Shown here piece by piece: positions 19,551 through 28,223 of a DNA stretch of 64,000 bases. The stretch lies in the NCBI GenBank assembly GCA_029202665.1, contig CP119326.1:1054001-1118000 (forward strand). The letters are read 5' to 3'. Made by a program: the position numbers and the translations under genes. How positions within the stretch are numbered: the first letter of the stretch is position 1; every line of letters begins with the position of its first letter. Under the pieces are notes generated by a model. The model was not told the origin of the DNA, made no database searches, and saw only the letters and a list, made by a program, of their open reading frames with translations. Source of the stretch: Candidatus Brevundimonas colombiensis. Its GTDB lineage: Bacteria; Pseudomonadota; Alphaproteobacteria; Caulobacterales; Caulobacteraceae.

Positions 19551-21488
19551 TCAGGCCTGGGCGGCGGCCCGCTTCAGATCCGGCGGCGTCGCCTCGTCGG
19601 TCAGGAGGCGGATGGCCTCTTCGACCGTGACCAGGGTCTGGGCCTGGGAGCCCAGGCGGCGGATGGCGACCATGCCGTCCTCGGCTTCCTTCCTGCCGAC
19701 GACGGCGATGACCGGGACCTTGCCGACCGAGTGTTCGCGGACCTTGTAGCCGACCTTCTCGTTTCTCAGGTCGATCTCGGTGCGCAGGCCGGCGGCCTTG
19801 AAGCGAGCCATGACGTCGCGGGCGTAGTCGTCGGCGTCGGAGGTGATGGTGGCCACCACAGCCTGGGTCGGGGCCAGCCACAGGGGGAAGGCGCCCGCGT
19901 AGTTCTCGATCATGATGCCGATGAACCGCTCGAACGATCCCAGGATCGCGCGGTGCAGCATGACGGGCCGGTGCTTCTGGCCGTCCTCGGCGATATAGGT
20001 CGCGTCCAGACGTTCGGGCAGGACATAGTCCAGCTGGATCGTGCCGCAGGTCCATTCGCGGCCGATGGCGTCCTTGACGATGAAGTCCAGCTTGGGCGCG
20101 TAGAAGGCGCCGTCGCCCTCGGTCACGACCGGCTCGGTCCCGGCGGCGCGGGCGGCCTCAGCCATCAGGGCCTCGGCCTTGTCCCAGAATTCGTCCGAAC
20201 CGGCGCGGTTCTCGGGCCGGGTGCCCAGGCTGATGTAGGCCGTTTCCATGCCCAGGTCCGCGTGGACGCTGCGAGCCAGTTTGATGAAGTCCGCCGTCTC
20301 CTCGACGATCTGGTCTTCGCGGCAGAAGATGTGGGCGTCGTCCTGGGTGAAGCCGCGCACGCGCATCAGGCCGTGCAACGAGCCGGACGGCTCATAGCGG
20401 TGGCAGGCGCCGAACTCGGCCATGCGCAGCGGCAGTTCGCGATACGACCGCTGGCCCTGGTCGAAGATCTGGACGTGGCCGGGGCAGTTCATCGGCTTCA
20501 GCGACAGGGTCTCGCCCTCGACCGTCTCGCAGACGAACATATTGGGGCGGTACTTGTCCCAGTGGCCGCTCTGTTCCCAGAATTTGCGGTCCAGAACCTG
20601 GGGCGTCTTGACCTCGACGTATCCGGCGGCGTCCAGGCGGCGGCGCATATAGGCCTCCAGCACGCGCCACAGCACCCAGCCCTTGGGGTGCCAGAAGACC
20701 ATGCCGCGGCCCTCTTCCTGCATGTGGAAGAGCTCCATGGCCTTGCCGACCTTGCGGTGGTCGCGCTTTTCAGCCTCTTCCAGCCGCTGCATATAGGCGT
20801 CCAGGTCCTCCTTGGTCGCCCAGGCGGTGCCATAGATGCGTTGGAGCTGTTCACGCTTGGAATCGCCCCGCCAATAGGCGCCCGCCAGCTTGGTCAGTTT
20901 GAACGCCTTGCCGACGTGGCGCGTCGAGGGGAAGTGCGGCCCCCGGCACAGGTCGATCCAGTCGCCCTGCTTGTACAGGGTGATGGTCTCGGTCCCCGGC
21001 AGGTCGCGGATCAGTTCGGCCTTGAACTTCTCGCCGCGCGCCTCGAAGAATTGGATCGCCGCGTCCCGTTCCCAGACCTCGCGCTCGAACCTGGCGTCGC
21101 GATCCACGATCCGGCCCATCTCCTTTTCGATGGCGGCGAAGTCGTCGGTCGAGAAGGGCTCGTCCCGATAGAAGTCGTAGTAGAAGCCGTCCTCGATGGC
21201 CGGGCCGATCGTGACCTGGGTGCCGGGGAACAGGGTCTGGACCGCCTCGGCCAGCACGTGCGCCGTGTCGTGGCGGATGGTGTAGAGGGCGGCCGGATCG
21301 TCGCGCATGATCAGGCGGAAATCGCCGCCCGTCTCCAGCACCCGGCCCATGTCGCGCTGTTCGCCGTTCAGCTCGGCCAGCACGGCCTTCTTGGCCAGCG
21401 ACGGCGAGATCGAGGTCGCGACATCGCGCGCCGTGGAGCCTTCAGGGTATTGGCGCACCGCGCCGTCGGGGAATTTCAGGTCGATCAT
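19551..21488 (-). CDS. thrS: Threonyl-tRNA synthetase
   Basis: Class-II aminoacyl-tRNA synthetase, 645 residues. It has an N-terminal TGS domain, an editing domain with HDTAHVLAEA and its HxxxH site, the catalytic core with the zinc-binding Cys in LKPMNCPGHVQIF and motif 2 FGACHRYEPSGSLHG, motif 3 HRAILGSFERFIGI, and an anticodon domain ending in the usual region. Its ATG overlaps the yidD stop by 4 bp (ATGA), so the two are probably co-transcribed. No T-box or leader peptide is recognised. Confidence 0.97.
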   Translation of the reverse strand: MIDLKFPDGAVRQYPEGSTARDVATSISPSLAKKAVLAELNGEQRDMGRVLETGGDFRLIMRDDPAALYTIRHDTAHVLAEAVQTLFPGTQVTIGPAIEDGFYYDFYRDEPFSTDDFAAIEKEMGRIVDRDARFEREVWERDAAIQFFEARGEKFKAELIRDLPGTETITLYKQGDWIDLCRGPHFPSTRHVGKAFKLTKLAGAYWRGDSKREQLQRIYGTAWATKEDLDAYMQRLEEAEKRDHRKVGKAMELFHMQEEGRGMVFWHPKGWVLWRVLEAYMRRRLDAAGYVEVKTPQVLDRKFWEQSGHWDKYRPNMFVCETVEGETLSLKPMNCPGHVQIFDQGQRSYRELPLRMAEFGACHRYEPSGSLHGLMRVRGFTQDDAHIFCREDQIVEETADFIKLARSVHADLGMETAYISLGTRPENRAGSDEFWDKAEALMAEAARAAGTEPVVTEGDGAFYAPKLDFIVKDAIGREWTCGTIQLDYVLPERLDATYIAEDGQKHRPVMLHRAILGSFERFIGIMIENYAGAFPLWLAPTQAVVATITSDADDYARDVMARFKAAGLRTEIDLRNEKVGYKVREHSVGKVPVIAVVGRKEAEDGMVAIRRLGSQAQTLVTVEEAIRLLTDEATPPDLKRAAAQA

Positions 21489-21757
21489 GTGTCAGTCTTT
21501 GGCTTTTCTCTCGCGCTCGCCGCCAAGGCGGTCTCGCGTGGCGGGACCGGGTCGTATCCCGATCCCCCGAAGGGATGGCATTTACAGAGCCTGCGCACGG
21601 TGAGCCATCCCCCCCGGACCGGTCCATGCTGGATCAGGGCGTCGCGCCCATAGTCCGAACAGGTCGGCAGGAACCGGCACTGCTGGCCGATCAGGGGGGA
21701 CAGCGTCAGCTTGTAGCCGCGATGGGCCGCGCGCACGCCGCGTTCATAGAGAGACAT
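21485..21757 (-). CDS. yidD: Membrane protein insertion efficiency factor YidD
   Basis: A 90-residue small protein of the YidD (Haemolytic, DUF37) family, thought to assist YidC-dependent insertion at the inner membrane. The conserved core YKLTLSPLIGQQCRFLPTCSDY and the CKCHPFGGSGYDPVP box, including the conserved Cys residues, are intact. Elsewhere it usually sits next to rnpA/yidC; here it is immediately upstream of thrS with a 4-bp overlap. Confidence 0.93.
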   Translation of the reverse strand: MSLYERGVRAAHRGYKLTLSPLIGQQCRFLPTCSDYGRDALIQHGPVRGGWLTVRRLCKCHPFGGSGYDPVPPRETALAASAREKPKTDT

Positions 21758-21836
21758 TCGTCCCTTCGCCGGGGGCTGATTAGGGTTCGCTGCGCTTATC
21801 CCCCGTCATCGCAGGGGGATCAACCGGCTGCGCCCG

Positions 21837-22292
21837 TCAGGCCGCACCGGCGAGACGAGTTCGCGCCGTCAGGGCGTTCGTCATGGCCTCCAGCGTCGCC
21901 TCCAGCGAGACCAGGGTCGAGGCATGGCGGGCCGGATAGTCGGCGACCTGTTTCAGCAGGCGCAAGTCCTCGAACCGGCCGGTCGGGCCGTCGCCGCCGG
22001 ACTTCAGCATGGCGATCAGGGCGTCGCGGGCGCCCTGGATGTCCTGAACCGAAGCGCCGATGACGTGCTGGCCCAATACCCCGGCGGCGGCCTGGCCCAG
22101 GGCGCAGGCCTTCACGTCCTGGGCGAAGCCGGAGACGCGGCCCTGGTCGTCCAGCGTCACATCCACCGTCGCCCGCGACCCGCACAGCTTGGCTGTCCGC
22201 TCGCCCGTGCCGTCCGGCGTCGGCAGGCGCCCCGCGTGCGGCAGGTTCGCCGCCAGCGTCAGGATGCGCGCGCTGTAGAGGTCGTCGATCAT
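21837..22292 (-). CDS. NifU/IscU-like iron-sulfur scaffold protein lacking third Cys
   Basis: A 151-residue protein with the NifU N-terminal fold: MIDDLYSARILTLAAN opening, CGSRATVDVTLDDQGRV and VKACALGQAAAGVL. Two cluster-ligand cysteines (Cys37, Cys63) align with IscU. At the third position (about 123-125, in PARHASTLVS) there is no Cys. This variant is frequent in alphaproteobacteria and is annotated as an iron-sulfur assembly scaffold, but its activity is not established. ATG 22292 is used; the longer frame adds a non-conserved Arg/Gly stretch. It lies 79 bp upstream of yidD, possibly in the same transcript. Confidence 0.85.
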   Translation of the reverse strand: MIDDLYSARILTLAANLPHAGRLPTPDGTGERTAKLCGSRATVDVTLDDQGRVSGFAQDVKACALGQAAAGVLGQHVIGASVQDIQGARDALIAMLKSGGDGPTGRFEDLRLLKQVADYPARHASTLVSLEATLEAMTNALTARTRLAGAA

Positions 22293-22350
22293 GCGCGCAA
22301 AGATAGGCGGTTCGACGCCGCCGCGAAACCTCTCCCTGCCGAACATGCTC

Positions 22351-22454
22351 CGTCATTCCGGCCGGATGCCAGGGCGAACGCGCTGATGGCTGCTCTGGCG
22401 CAGGCGGTGTCCTCCTGGGTTCCGGGTTCGTCCTTCGGACGCCCCGGAATGACG
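22351..22454. repeat. Intergenic palindromic repeat, family A copy 1
   Basis: The unit is bounded by CGTCATTCCG and its complement CGGAATGACG. Bases 22420-22454 (35 bp) are identical to 25624-25658. The left arm is more diverged than in copy 2. It occupies the gap between the NifU-like and HAD genes and has no coding potential of its own. Confidence 0.8.
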
Positions 22455-22484
22455 GCGGGTGCTGACTTCAGGCCGGGTTCGCGT

Positions 22485-23144
22485 TCAGCATCCGAACGTC
22501 AAAGATCCATCCGGTGTGACCTCAAGCTCCACCTCCGCATAGTCCGAAAGCGTCGGGTGGGCCGTCTCCAGCGGATGCGTCCAGGCGGCCGTCACCACCA
22601 CCACATCGGCCCCGGCCGCTTCGCCGGCTGCGATGCCGGCCTCGGCGTCTTCGAACACCAGACAGTCGGCGATGTCGACGCCCAGGGCGGCGGCGGCCTT
22701 CAGATAGCCGGCCGGGTCGGGCTTGCCGCGTTCGACGTCCTCGGCGGTGATCAGGACGACGGGCGGCGTGACGCCGGCGGCCTTCAGGCGCGCGCGGGCC
22801 AAGGGAACGGAGGCGGAGGTGACGACCGCCCAGCGGTCGGGCGGCAGGCGTTTGAGAAAATCGACGGCGCCGGGAATGGGCGCCACGCCCTCCACATCCT
22901 CGATCTCGCCCCGCTCGACCCAGGCGACCTCGGCGTCCAGATCGATGTCGGGCAGGTTCTGGCGACGGATGGTGTCGACGGCCCGCACGCCATGCATGAC
23001 GGACAGCAAGGCCGCCACGTCCAGACCGTGGCGCTCGGCCCAGCGGGTCCAGACCCGTTCTGCGGCGGCGGTCGAGGTGATCAATGTGCCGTCCATGTCG
23101 AACAGGAAGGCGTGGTAGGGGCGGGACGCGGGGAGGCGGGTCAT
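22485..23144 (-). CDS. HAD-superfamily sugar-phosphate phosphatase
   Basis: A 219-residue HAD-IA hydrolase: FLFDMDGTLITSTAAAERVW (motif I), VVTSASVPLARARL (motif II), the Lys in ERGKPDPAGYL and VFEDAEAGIAAGEAAGA (motif III). The helical cap and DMDGTL signature resemble the 2-deoxyglucose-6-phosphate/glycerol-3-phosphate phosphatase group; the substrate cannot be fixed from sequence. A GTG 15 bp upstream (23159) is in frame; ATG 23144 is preferred. Confidence 0.87.
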   Translation of the reverse strand: MTRLPASRPYHAFLFDMDGTLITSTAAAERVWTRWAERHGLDVAALLSVMHGVRAVDTIRRQNLPDIDLDAEVAWVERGEIEDVEGVAPIPGAVDFLKRLPPDRWAVVTSASVPLARARLKAAGVTPPVVLITAEDVERGKPDPAGYLKAAAALGVDIADCLVFEDAEAGIAAGEAAGADVVVVTAAWTHPLETAHPTLSDYAEVELEVTPDGSLTFGC

Positions 23145-23186
23145 GGCCTCATCCACCACGCGCGGGCGTCCGCCGCAACGGTCGGA

Positions 23187-24026
23187 TCAGCCGCCTTGCA
23201 GGGAATTCCAGGTCCGGGCCGTGTCGCCGCCCGGGGTTGGGGCGGCGACTGGCGCGGCGGCGGCCGTCGCACCTGGCGTCGAACGCGCGCGCAGCCAGCG
23301 CAGGTTCTGCTCGGCCTGTTCGGGCGGCAGTTCACGACGCAGGATCTGCTCGGCCTCGCCCATCTTGCCCTGCAGACCTAGCGCCAGGGCCAGGTTCTGG
23401 CGCACCTTGGCCGAGGCGGTGGGCTGGGCGGCGGCGCGGCGCAGCAGGGTCTCGGCGCCCGGCGCGTCGCCGTGCGTCAGGGCGGCGGTGGCGGCGTTGG
23501 TCAGGACATCGGGATTGTCGGGCGACAGGACCAGCGCCTGATTCCAGGCGGCGCGGGCGTCGTCGAAGCGGCGCACCTGCTCATAGGCCACGCCCAGCAG
23601 CGAATAGGGCCGCCAGTCGCGCGGCGCCAGGTCGCGCGCCTTCTCCAGCGGGGCCACGCCGTAGAAGGCCTGACCGCGCGCGATATGGGCGCGACCCAGC
23701 TCCAACAGGGCGTCCAGATCGGTCGGCTTCATGGTCAGCGTGGCCTGGGCCGCCTCGGCCGCCTGATCGTAGCGACCCAGTTCGCGCAGGGCCTGGGCCA
23801 GTTTGACCCCCGCGACCGCATCGGTCGGATCGGCCTGCTGCTCCGACGCCCAGAAGACCGACCGCGACAGGGCGTCCATCCGGTCATAGGTCGCGCGCAC
23901 CTGGGGCGAAGACGGGCCGCGTTGCTGCTGGGCCGCGACCGGCGCGGGGTCGGCGGCTTGCGCGGATGCGACGGTCGCGGCCGCGGTCAGGGCGACGGTT
24001 GCGATCAGGGCGGGCATGGGCGACAT
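23187..24026 (-). CDS. Secreted TPR-repeat protein
   Basis: A 279-residue protein with a Sec signal peptide (cleavage likely after VASAQA) and at least four tetratricopeptide-like repeats between about 70 and 230, for example LAQALRELGRYDQAAEAAQA and LGVAYEQVRRFDDARAAWNQ. The C-terminal 35 residues are Pro/Ala/Gly-rich. It resembles TadD-type periplasmic TPR proteins, but no pilus genes are nearby, so no function is assigned. A TTAACCAT motif lies about 60 bp upstream. ATG codons at 24026 and 24017 are both possible. Confidence 0.8.
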   Translation of the reverse strand: MSPMPALIATVALTAAATVASAQAADPAPVAAQQQRGPSSPQVRATYDRMDALSRSVFWASEQQADPTDAVAGVKLAQALRELGRYDQAAEAAQATLTMKPTDLDALLELGRAHIARGQAFYGVAPLEKARDLAPRDWRPYSLLGVAYEQVRRFDDARAAWNQALVLSPDNPDVLTNAATAALTHGDAPGAETLLRRAAAQPTASAKVRQNLALALGLQGKMGEAEQILRRELPPEQAEQNLRWLRARSTPGATAAAAPVAAPTPGGDTARTWNSLQGG

Positions 24027-24087
24027 GGGAAAGGTCCGAACGGTCCTTGGGTCTTGAGCGCTCAGGGTCGCCGCTCTGCGTCAACCA

Positions 24088-24095
24088 ATGGTTAA
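24088..24095 (-). promoter_or_regulatory. TTAACCAT motif, possible CtrA half-site
   Basis: On the minus strand the sequence reads TTAACCAT, 62 bp upstream of the TPR gene start. This octamer is a known CtrA-type half-site in Caulobacter promoters. A single octamer can occur by chance, so the call is tentative. Confidence 0.35.
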
Positions 24096-24114
24096 CCGCG
24101 TTTCGAGGCCGCCT

Positions 24115-25515
24115 ATGTCCGCCCTGCATCCCCTTCTGGCCGCCGCCGCCGAGGCCGCGCACGCCGTGCCGATCCGCATCGTGTCGACCGGCCAGACGCT
24201 GGAGGGCCAGACGCTGGACGGCGTCTCAGGCCGCTGGGCCGCGCTGAACGGGTTCGAGGGCAAGGCGGGCCAACTGCTGGTCGTCGCGGGCGCCGACGGT
24301 GCGGCGGCCGAGGTGCTGCTGGGCGCCGGTCAGGCCTTTGATCCGATGACGGCCCGGGGCCTGTCGGCGCGGCTGCCGGGCGGCCTGTACCGGCTGGTTC
24401 TGGAGGGCGAGGCGGCGCATCAGGCGGCTTTGGCCTTCCTGTTGGGGGCCTATGTGTTCGACCGCTACAAGGCCCGGCCGGACCGCGCGCCGGTCCGGCT
24501 GGTCGCGCCCGAGGGGCTGGACGCGGCCGAGGCCTCGCGCATCGCCGCCGCCTGCGCCCTGGCGCGCGAGATGGTCGACACCCCCGCCGCCGACATGGGG
24601 CCGCTGCAGATCGAGACCATCGCCCGCGAGATCGCCGAGAGCGCCGGAGCGGTGATTACGGTGACGCAAGGCGACGCCCTGCTGGACGACAACTATCCGG
24701 CCATCCACGCCGTCGGCCGCGCCGCCGCCCCGCACCGGGCGCCGCGCCTGATCGAGATCGGCTGGAAGCTGGACCGCACCGACCTACCGCTGGTGGCCCT
24801 GGTCGGCAAGGGGGTGGTGTTCGACACCGGCGGGCTGGACCTGAAGCCCGCCGCCGGGATGCGCAACATGAAGAAGGACATGGGCGGGTCGGCCCACGCC
24901 CTGGCGCTAGGGCGGCTGGTGATGCAGGCCGACCTGCCGGTGCGGCTGGCGGTGATCGTGGCGGCGGTCGAGAACGCCGTGTCCGGCGACGCCTTCCGCC
25001 CCGGCGACATCCTGAACAGCCGCAAGGGCCTGACCATCGAGGTCGGCAATACGGACGCCGAGGGCCGGCTGGTCCTGGCCGACGCCCTGACGCGGGCGGC
25101 CGAGCACGAACCGGATCTGACGCTGGACTTCGCCACCCTGACCGGGGCGGCGCGGATCGCCCTGGGGCCGGAGCTTCCGCCGCTCTATACGGACGACGAG
25201 ACACTGGCCGGTCAGCTGCTGGCGGCGGCCGCCGAGGTGCGCGATCCGCTGTGGCGGATGCCCCTGTGGCCCGGCTATCGCGCGGCGCTGGACGCGGATA
25301 TCGCCGACCTCAGGAACGATCCCGCCGGCTGGGCCCAGGCCGGATCGGTCACGGCCGCCCTGTTCCTGCAAAAGTTCGCGCCCGAGACCGGGGCCTGGGC
25401 GCACATGGACATCTTCGCCTGGAACCCCCGCGCCCGCCCCGGCTGGCCCGAGGGCGGCGAGGCGCAGGCCCTGCGCGCCTGCTACGCCATGCTGAAGGCG
25501 CGCTATCCGGGGTAG
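24115..25515 (+). CDS. Leucyl aminopeptidase, M17 family
   Basis: A 466-residue cytosolic di-metal aminopeptidase. The C-terminal catalytic domain has GKGVVFDTGGLDLKPAAGM, with the metal Lys and Asp, then KKDMGGSAHALALGR and NTDAEGRLVLADAL, the M17 signature. The N-terminal domain is shorter than in E. coli PepA, as in the alphaproteobacterial PepB-like branch. GAGG 6 bases before ATG 24115 favours this start over ATG 24088, which lacks a ribosome site. It is transcribed alone, diverging from the TPR gene. Confidence 0.93.
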   Translation: MSALHPLLAAAAEAAHAVPIRIVSTGQTLEGQTLDGVSGRWAALNGFEGKAGQLLVVAGADGAAAEVLLGAGQAFDPMTARGLSARLPGGLYRLVLEGEAAHQAALAFLLGAYVFDRYKARPDRAPVRLVAPEGLDAAEASRIAAACALAREMVDTPAADMGPLQIETIAREIAESAGAVITVTQGDALLDDNYPAIHAVGRAAAPHRAPRLIEIGWKLDRTDLPLVALVGKGVVFDTGGLDLKPAAGMRNMKKDMGGSAHALALGRLVMQADLPVRLAVIVAAVENAVSGDAFRPGDILNSRKGLTIEVGNTDAEGRLVLADALTRAAEHEPDLTLDFATLTGAARIALGPELPPLYTDDETLAGQLLAAAAEVRDPLWRMPLWPGYRAALDADIADLRNDPAGWAQAGSVTAALFLQKFAPETGAWAHMDIFAWNPRARPGWPEGGEAQALRACYAMLKARYPG

Positions 25516-25534
25516 GTTTGAAACAGCCTTGCGG

Positions 25535-25658
25535 CGTCATTCCGGGGCGAGCGTAGCGAAGAACCCGGAAACCAGGGGGCGGGTGACACCTATCCGCATC
25601 TACCATCGGGGCGCACGCCTGGCTTCCGGGTTCGTCCTTCGGACGCCCCGGAATGACG
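25535..25658. repeat. Intergenic palindromic repeat, family A copy 2
   Basis: A 124-bp unit with long inverted arms: the left arm (25535-25570) starts CGTCATTCCGGGGCG and ends AACCCGGAA; the right arm (25624-25658) is its near-complement ending CCCCGGAATGACG. The right arm is identical over 35 bp to 22420-22454. It lies downstream of the M17 gene and may also end its transcript. Confidence 0.85.
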
Positions 25659-25758
25659 ATTTGACGCAAGGTCATGGGAAATCGGAAGAACGCAGTTCTG
25701 TTGATTTCCTTTGAAAAAGCGACGCGCGTTAACGGCCCCTAAGCCATCGGGGGATAGG

Positions 25759-26571
25759 GTGTGGGTTCAATCACGCGAGTTCACGTTGACCGACGTCCTC
25801 GATCTTGTTCCGCCCGGCGACCGTCTCGCCCGCCCCGACCTCGCCGAACAGGCGTTGGAGGGTCTGGTGCGCGCCGGGGCGTACCGCGCGACCGAGGCGA
25901 TGCACTGCCGCATCGCCGTCGCGGACGTGCTGTCGGACGCCGACGTGCGGATCGACCAACTGCTGCATGGTGAGATTTTCGACGTTCTGGAGCGATCGAA
26001 CGGCCGGGCCTGGGGCCGGGCGCGGCGCGACGGCGTGGTCGGCTGGGTGGTGACGGACAGTCTGTCGGGCGGCGCGCCATTGGCGACGCATCGGGTGGCG
26101 GGCGTGGACGCGGCCCTGCCGCTGAACGCCCTGGTGGTCGAGAAGGCCGAGGGACTGGACCCCGCCGATCTCAGCCCCGTGGGCGCCTTCGAAACCGATC
26201 TGGCCGCTGTGGCCGAACGCCTTTTGGGCCGCCCGCATGAACCGGGCGCGCGATCCTCGATCTCCACCGATTGTTCGGGTCTGGTGCAGCAGGCGTTGCT
26301 GGCCTGCGGTCTGGCGGGGCCGCGCCGGTCGGACGCGCAGGCGCGGCTGGGGCGCGCGGTCGCGGCGGCCGACGCCGGGCGCAACGACATCGTGGTCTGG
26401 CTGGCGCCCCCGGGCGATCAAGACTGGACCGGCCATTCGGCCCTGATGCTGGACGGCGAACGGATCATCCACGCCACGGGCGGCAAGGGGGTGGTCATCG
26501 AACCCCTGGCCGAGGTCGAGGCGCGTCTGGTCGCCGAAGGGTTCGAAATGGCGCTGTTCCGCCGGCTTTAA
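25759..26571 (+). CDS. NlpC/P60-family cell-wall hydrolase with SH3-like domain
   Basis: A protein of 270 residues from GTG 25759. The N-terminal half contains bacterial SH3-type sequence (EIFDVLERSNGRAWGRARRD, then GWVV). The C-terminal NlpC/P60 papain-like domain has the catalytic Cys in STDCSGLVQQALLACG and the His in TGHSALMLDG. It probably cleaves D-Glu-DAP or similar peptide bonds in peptidoglycan or its fragments; without an evident signal peptide it may act on cytoplasmic muropeptides. TTG 25711 would add 16 residues but has no ribosome site, whereas GTG 25759 follows GGGGGAT. The 3' end overlaps mmcB by 4 bp, convergently. Confidence 0.85.
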   Translation: MWVQSREFTLTDVLDLVPPGDRLARPDLAEQALEGLVRAGAYRATEAMHCRIAVADVLSDADVRIDQLLHGEIFDVLERSNGRAWGRARRDGVVGWVVTDSLSGGAPLATHRVAGVDAALPLNALVVEKAEGLDPADLSPVGAFETDLAAVAERLLGRPHEPGARSSISTDCSGLVQQALLACGLAGPRRSDAQARLGRAVAAADAGRNDIVVWLAPPGDQDWTGHSALMLDGERIIHATGGKGVVIEPLAEVEARLVAEGFEMALFRRL

Positions 26572-27011
26572 TCCCGCATCGTCCGCAGGGCGCCCAGTCG
26601 GGCGAAGGCCAGGGTCAGGGCCTTGCGCCGGGCGGGGGCAAGGGGCGTGACGCCCGCGTCGCGCACCACCGCTCCACCGAAGCCGTCGGCCACGATCAGA
26701 CCGGGCGCGTCGGGCAGGACGGCTTGCGGAAACTCAGGCGCCACGGCGAAATAGAAGGCGTCGCAGAAGGGGCCGTATTCCTGCCATTTGCGGTCGACGC
26801 GATAGTCGTCGACGCCCGACTTGACCTCGCAGATCACGATATCGCCCTTGCGCCCGATCCCCATGACGTCGGCGCGTCGTCCGTTCGGCAGACAGACCTC
26901 AAGCAGCGGCGCATAGCCCATGTCCATCAGCAGACGGGCCGCGCCGCGCGTCACCGACAGGGTTGTCTCCGGGCGGCTGAAGACCAGTTCGAGATGGACG
27001 GCGGCGGACAT
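26568..27011 (-). CDS. mmcB: MmcB-type DNA repair protein, PD-(D/E)XK nuclease fold
   Basis: A 147-residue protein matching MmcB, a Caulobacter DNA-damage-inducible factor placed in the PD-(D/E)XK superfamily. The nuclease core is visible: Glu38, Asp48 in RRADVMGI and Glu62-x-Lys64 in VICEVKSGVDDY. A SOS/LexA box is not obvious in the short upstream gap. It is convergent with the NlpC gene (4-bp overlap), and the lipocalin gene lies just downstream on the same strand in transcription order to the right. Family assignment is from remembered sequence pattern. Confidence 0.85.
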   Translation of the reverse strand: MSAAVHLELVFSRPETTLSVTRGAARLLMDMGYAPLLEVCLPNGRRADVMGIGRKGDIVICEVKSGVDDYRVDRKWQEYGPFCDAFYFAVAPEFPQAVLPDAPGLIVADGFGGAVVRDAGVTPLAPARRKALTLAFARLGALRTMRD

Positions 27012-27057
27012 GCCGACAGCTTATGTTCCGCCTACGTTCCCATCGCAAGCGCCGCCT

Positions 27058-27582
27058 TTACAGGCCGGTGTGGACCAGCCGTCCCGTCGGAAAGCCCAGG
27101 GCGCGCACGCGGGCCAGGATGCGGTCGCGTTCCGCCTGCGACGCATTCTGATTGCGATGCCAGATCCACCAGTTCGACTTGTCGGGCAGGCCCATGATGG
27201 CCCAGCTGTAGTCGGGGGCATGGTCGTAGACCCAGTAGTTCTGACCCGCCAGACCGCCGAAACTGAGCAGGCCCGTCAGACTGAAACGAAACTTGGCGTT
27301 GGTCGCGGTGTCGGTGACGCGGGCGTTGGCGCGCAGCACCTCCACCTTGCCGTCGGCGCGGCGTGTGCAAGTCACGGCGATGGCGTAGCGGTCGGCGGCG
27401 TCACGCCGGGTGAAATCGATCTGGGCGCGGCTGCAGTCCTTCTGGACGGTGTTGTGATTGCGCTCGATCTCGAACCAGCGGCCGTCGAACCGATCCAGAT
27501 CCACGCTTTGCGCCTGGGCGAAGGCCGTGGCGGGCAGAAAGGCGAGGGCGGCGAAGGCGGCGATCAGGCGGGCGCGAAACAT
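27058..27582 (-). CDS. Lipocalin-family protein (Blc-like)
   Basis: A 174-residue exported protein with signal peptide MFRARLIAAFAALAFLPATAFA; there is no Cys at the cleavage site, so unlike E. coli Blc it is not a lipoprotein. The lipocalin GxW region is FDGRWFEIERNHNTVQKDC, and the second structural motif is NYWVYDHAPDYSWAIMGLP. Its role is probably binding lipids or other hydrophobic compounds in the periplasm. ATG 27582 starts the signal peptide; the upstream open frame is the shadow of the GNAT gene. Confidence 0.9.
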   Translation of the reverse strand: MFRARLIAAFAALAFLPATAFAQAQSVDLDRFDGRWFEIERNHNTVQKDCSRAQIDFTRRDAADRYAIAVTCTRRADGKVEVLRANARVTDTATNAKFRFSLTGLLSFGGLAGQNYWVYDHAPDYSWAIMGLPDKSNWWIWHRNQNASQAERDRILARVRALGFPTGRLVHTGL

Positions 27583-27638
27583 GGGCGTGTCCTCGTTCGA
27601 TATGAGGACATACGCGTTGCGGACGCGATCGGTTGTCT

Positions 27639-28223
27639 TCAGCGCATCAGGGCCTGGCGGTTGAGCGCCCATTCCGCGCGCGTCTGGCCCCACAGGTTCA
27701 CCACTTCGTCCTGCAGCGGTTCGGGCAACAGGCCGGGGCCGCGACTGCGCGATCCCAGCCGCGTCGCCACCGCCGCCGAGGCGGTGTTGTCGGGCGCGAT
27801 GCAATGGATCACGTCGTCCCAGCCCAGCACGTCGAAAGCATAGTCCAGGCTCGCGGCGGCGGCCTCGACCGCATAGCCCTTGCCCATGGCGTCGGGGTGC
27901 AGGCTCCAGCCCACCTCGCGACCGGGCCAGCCATACGGATGGAGCGGACCGATGCGGCCGATCCACCGTCCGCTGGACTTTTCCAGGATCGAGAACATCC
28001 CCTCGCCGGTCAGGGCCCACATGCCGGCGACGGTGCAGATCAGGCGCCAGACCTGCGGCGCGGGCTGAACCCCGCCGATGAAGCGCGTGCTTTCGGCATC
28101 GGCCATGAACTCGGCCCAGCGTGGAAAATCCTCCACCGCCGGCGGACGCAGGATCAGCCGCTCGGTTTCCAGGGTGGGACCCAGGGCGACATGGGGCGGG
28201 ACGGCATGGGCGATGTCGGTCAC
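27639..28223 (-). CDS. GNAT-family N-acetyltransferase (RimJ/RimL-like)
   Basis: A 194-residue GNAT protein of the RimJ/RimL type: TLETERLILRPPAVEDFPRW opening, REVGWSLHPDAMGKGYAVEA carrying the acetyl-CoA loop, and NTASAAVATRLGS. The substrate is unknown. The start is GTG 28223, overlapping the thpR stop in GTGA; no ATG fits. It forms a two-gene unit with thpR. Confidence 0.9.
   Translation of the reverse strand: MTDIAHAVPPHVALGPTLETERLILRPPAVEDFPRWAEFMADAESTRFIGGVQPAPQVWRLICTVAGMWALTGEGMFSILEKSSGRWIGRIGPLHPYGWPGREVGWSLHPDAMGKGYAVEAAAASLDYAFDVLGWDDVIHCIAPDNTASAAVATRLGSRSRGPGLLPEPLQDEVVNLWGQTRAEWALNRQALMR

Noticed and set aside
18891..21653. 920-codon open frame opposite thrS and the DUF892 gene
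   Set aside because: Spans several real genes on the other strand and has no domain similarity.
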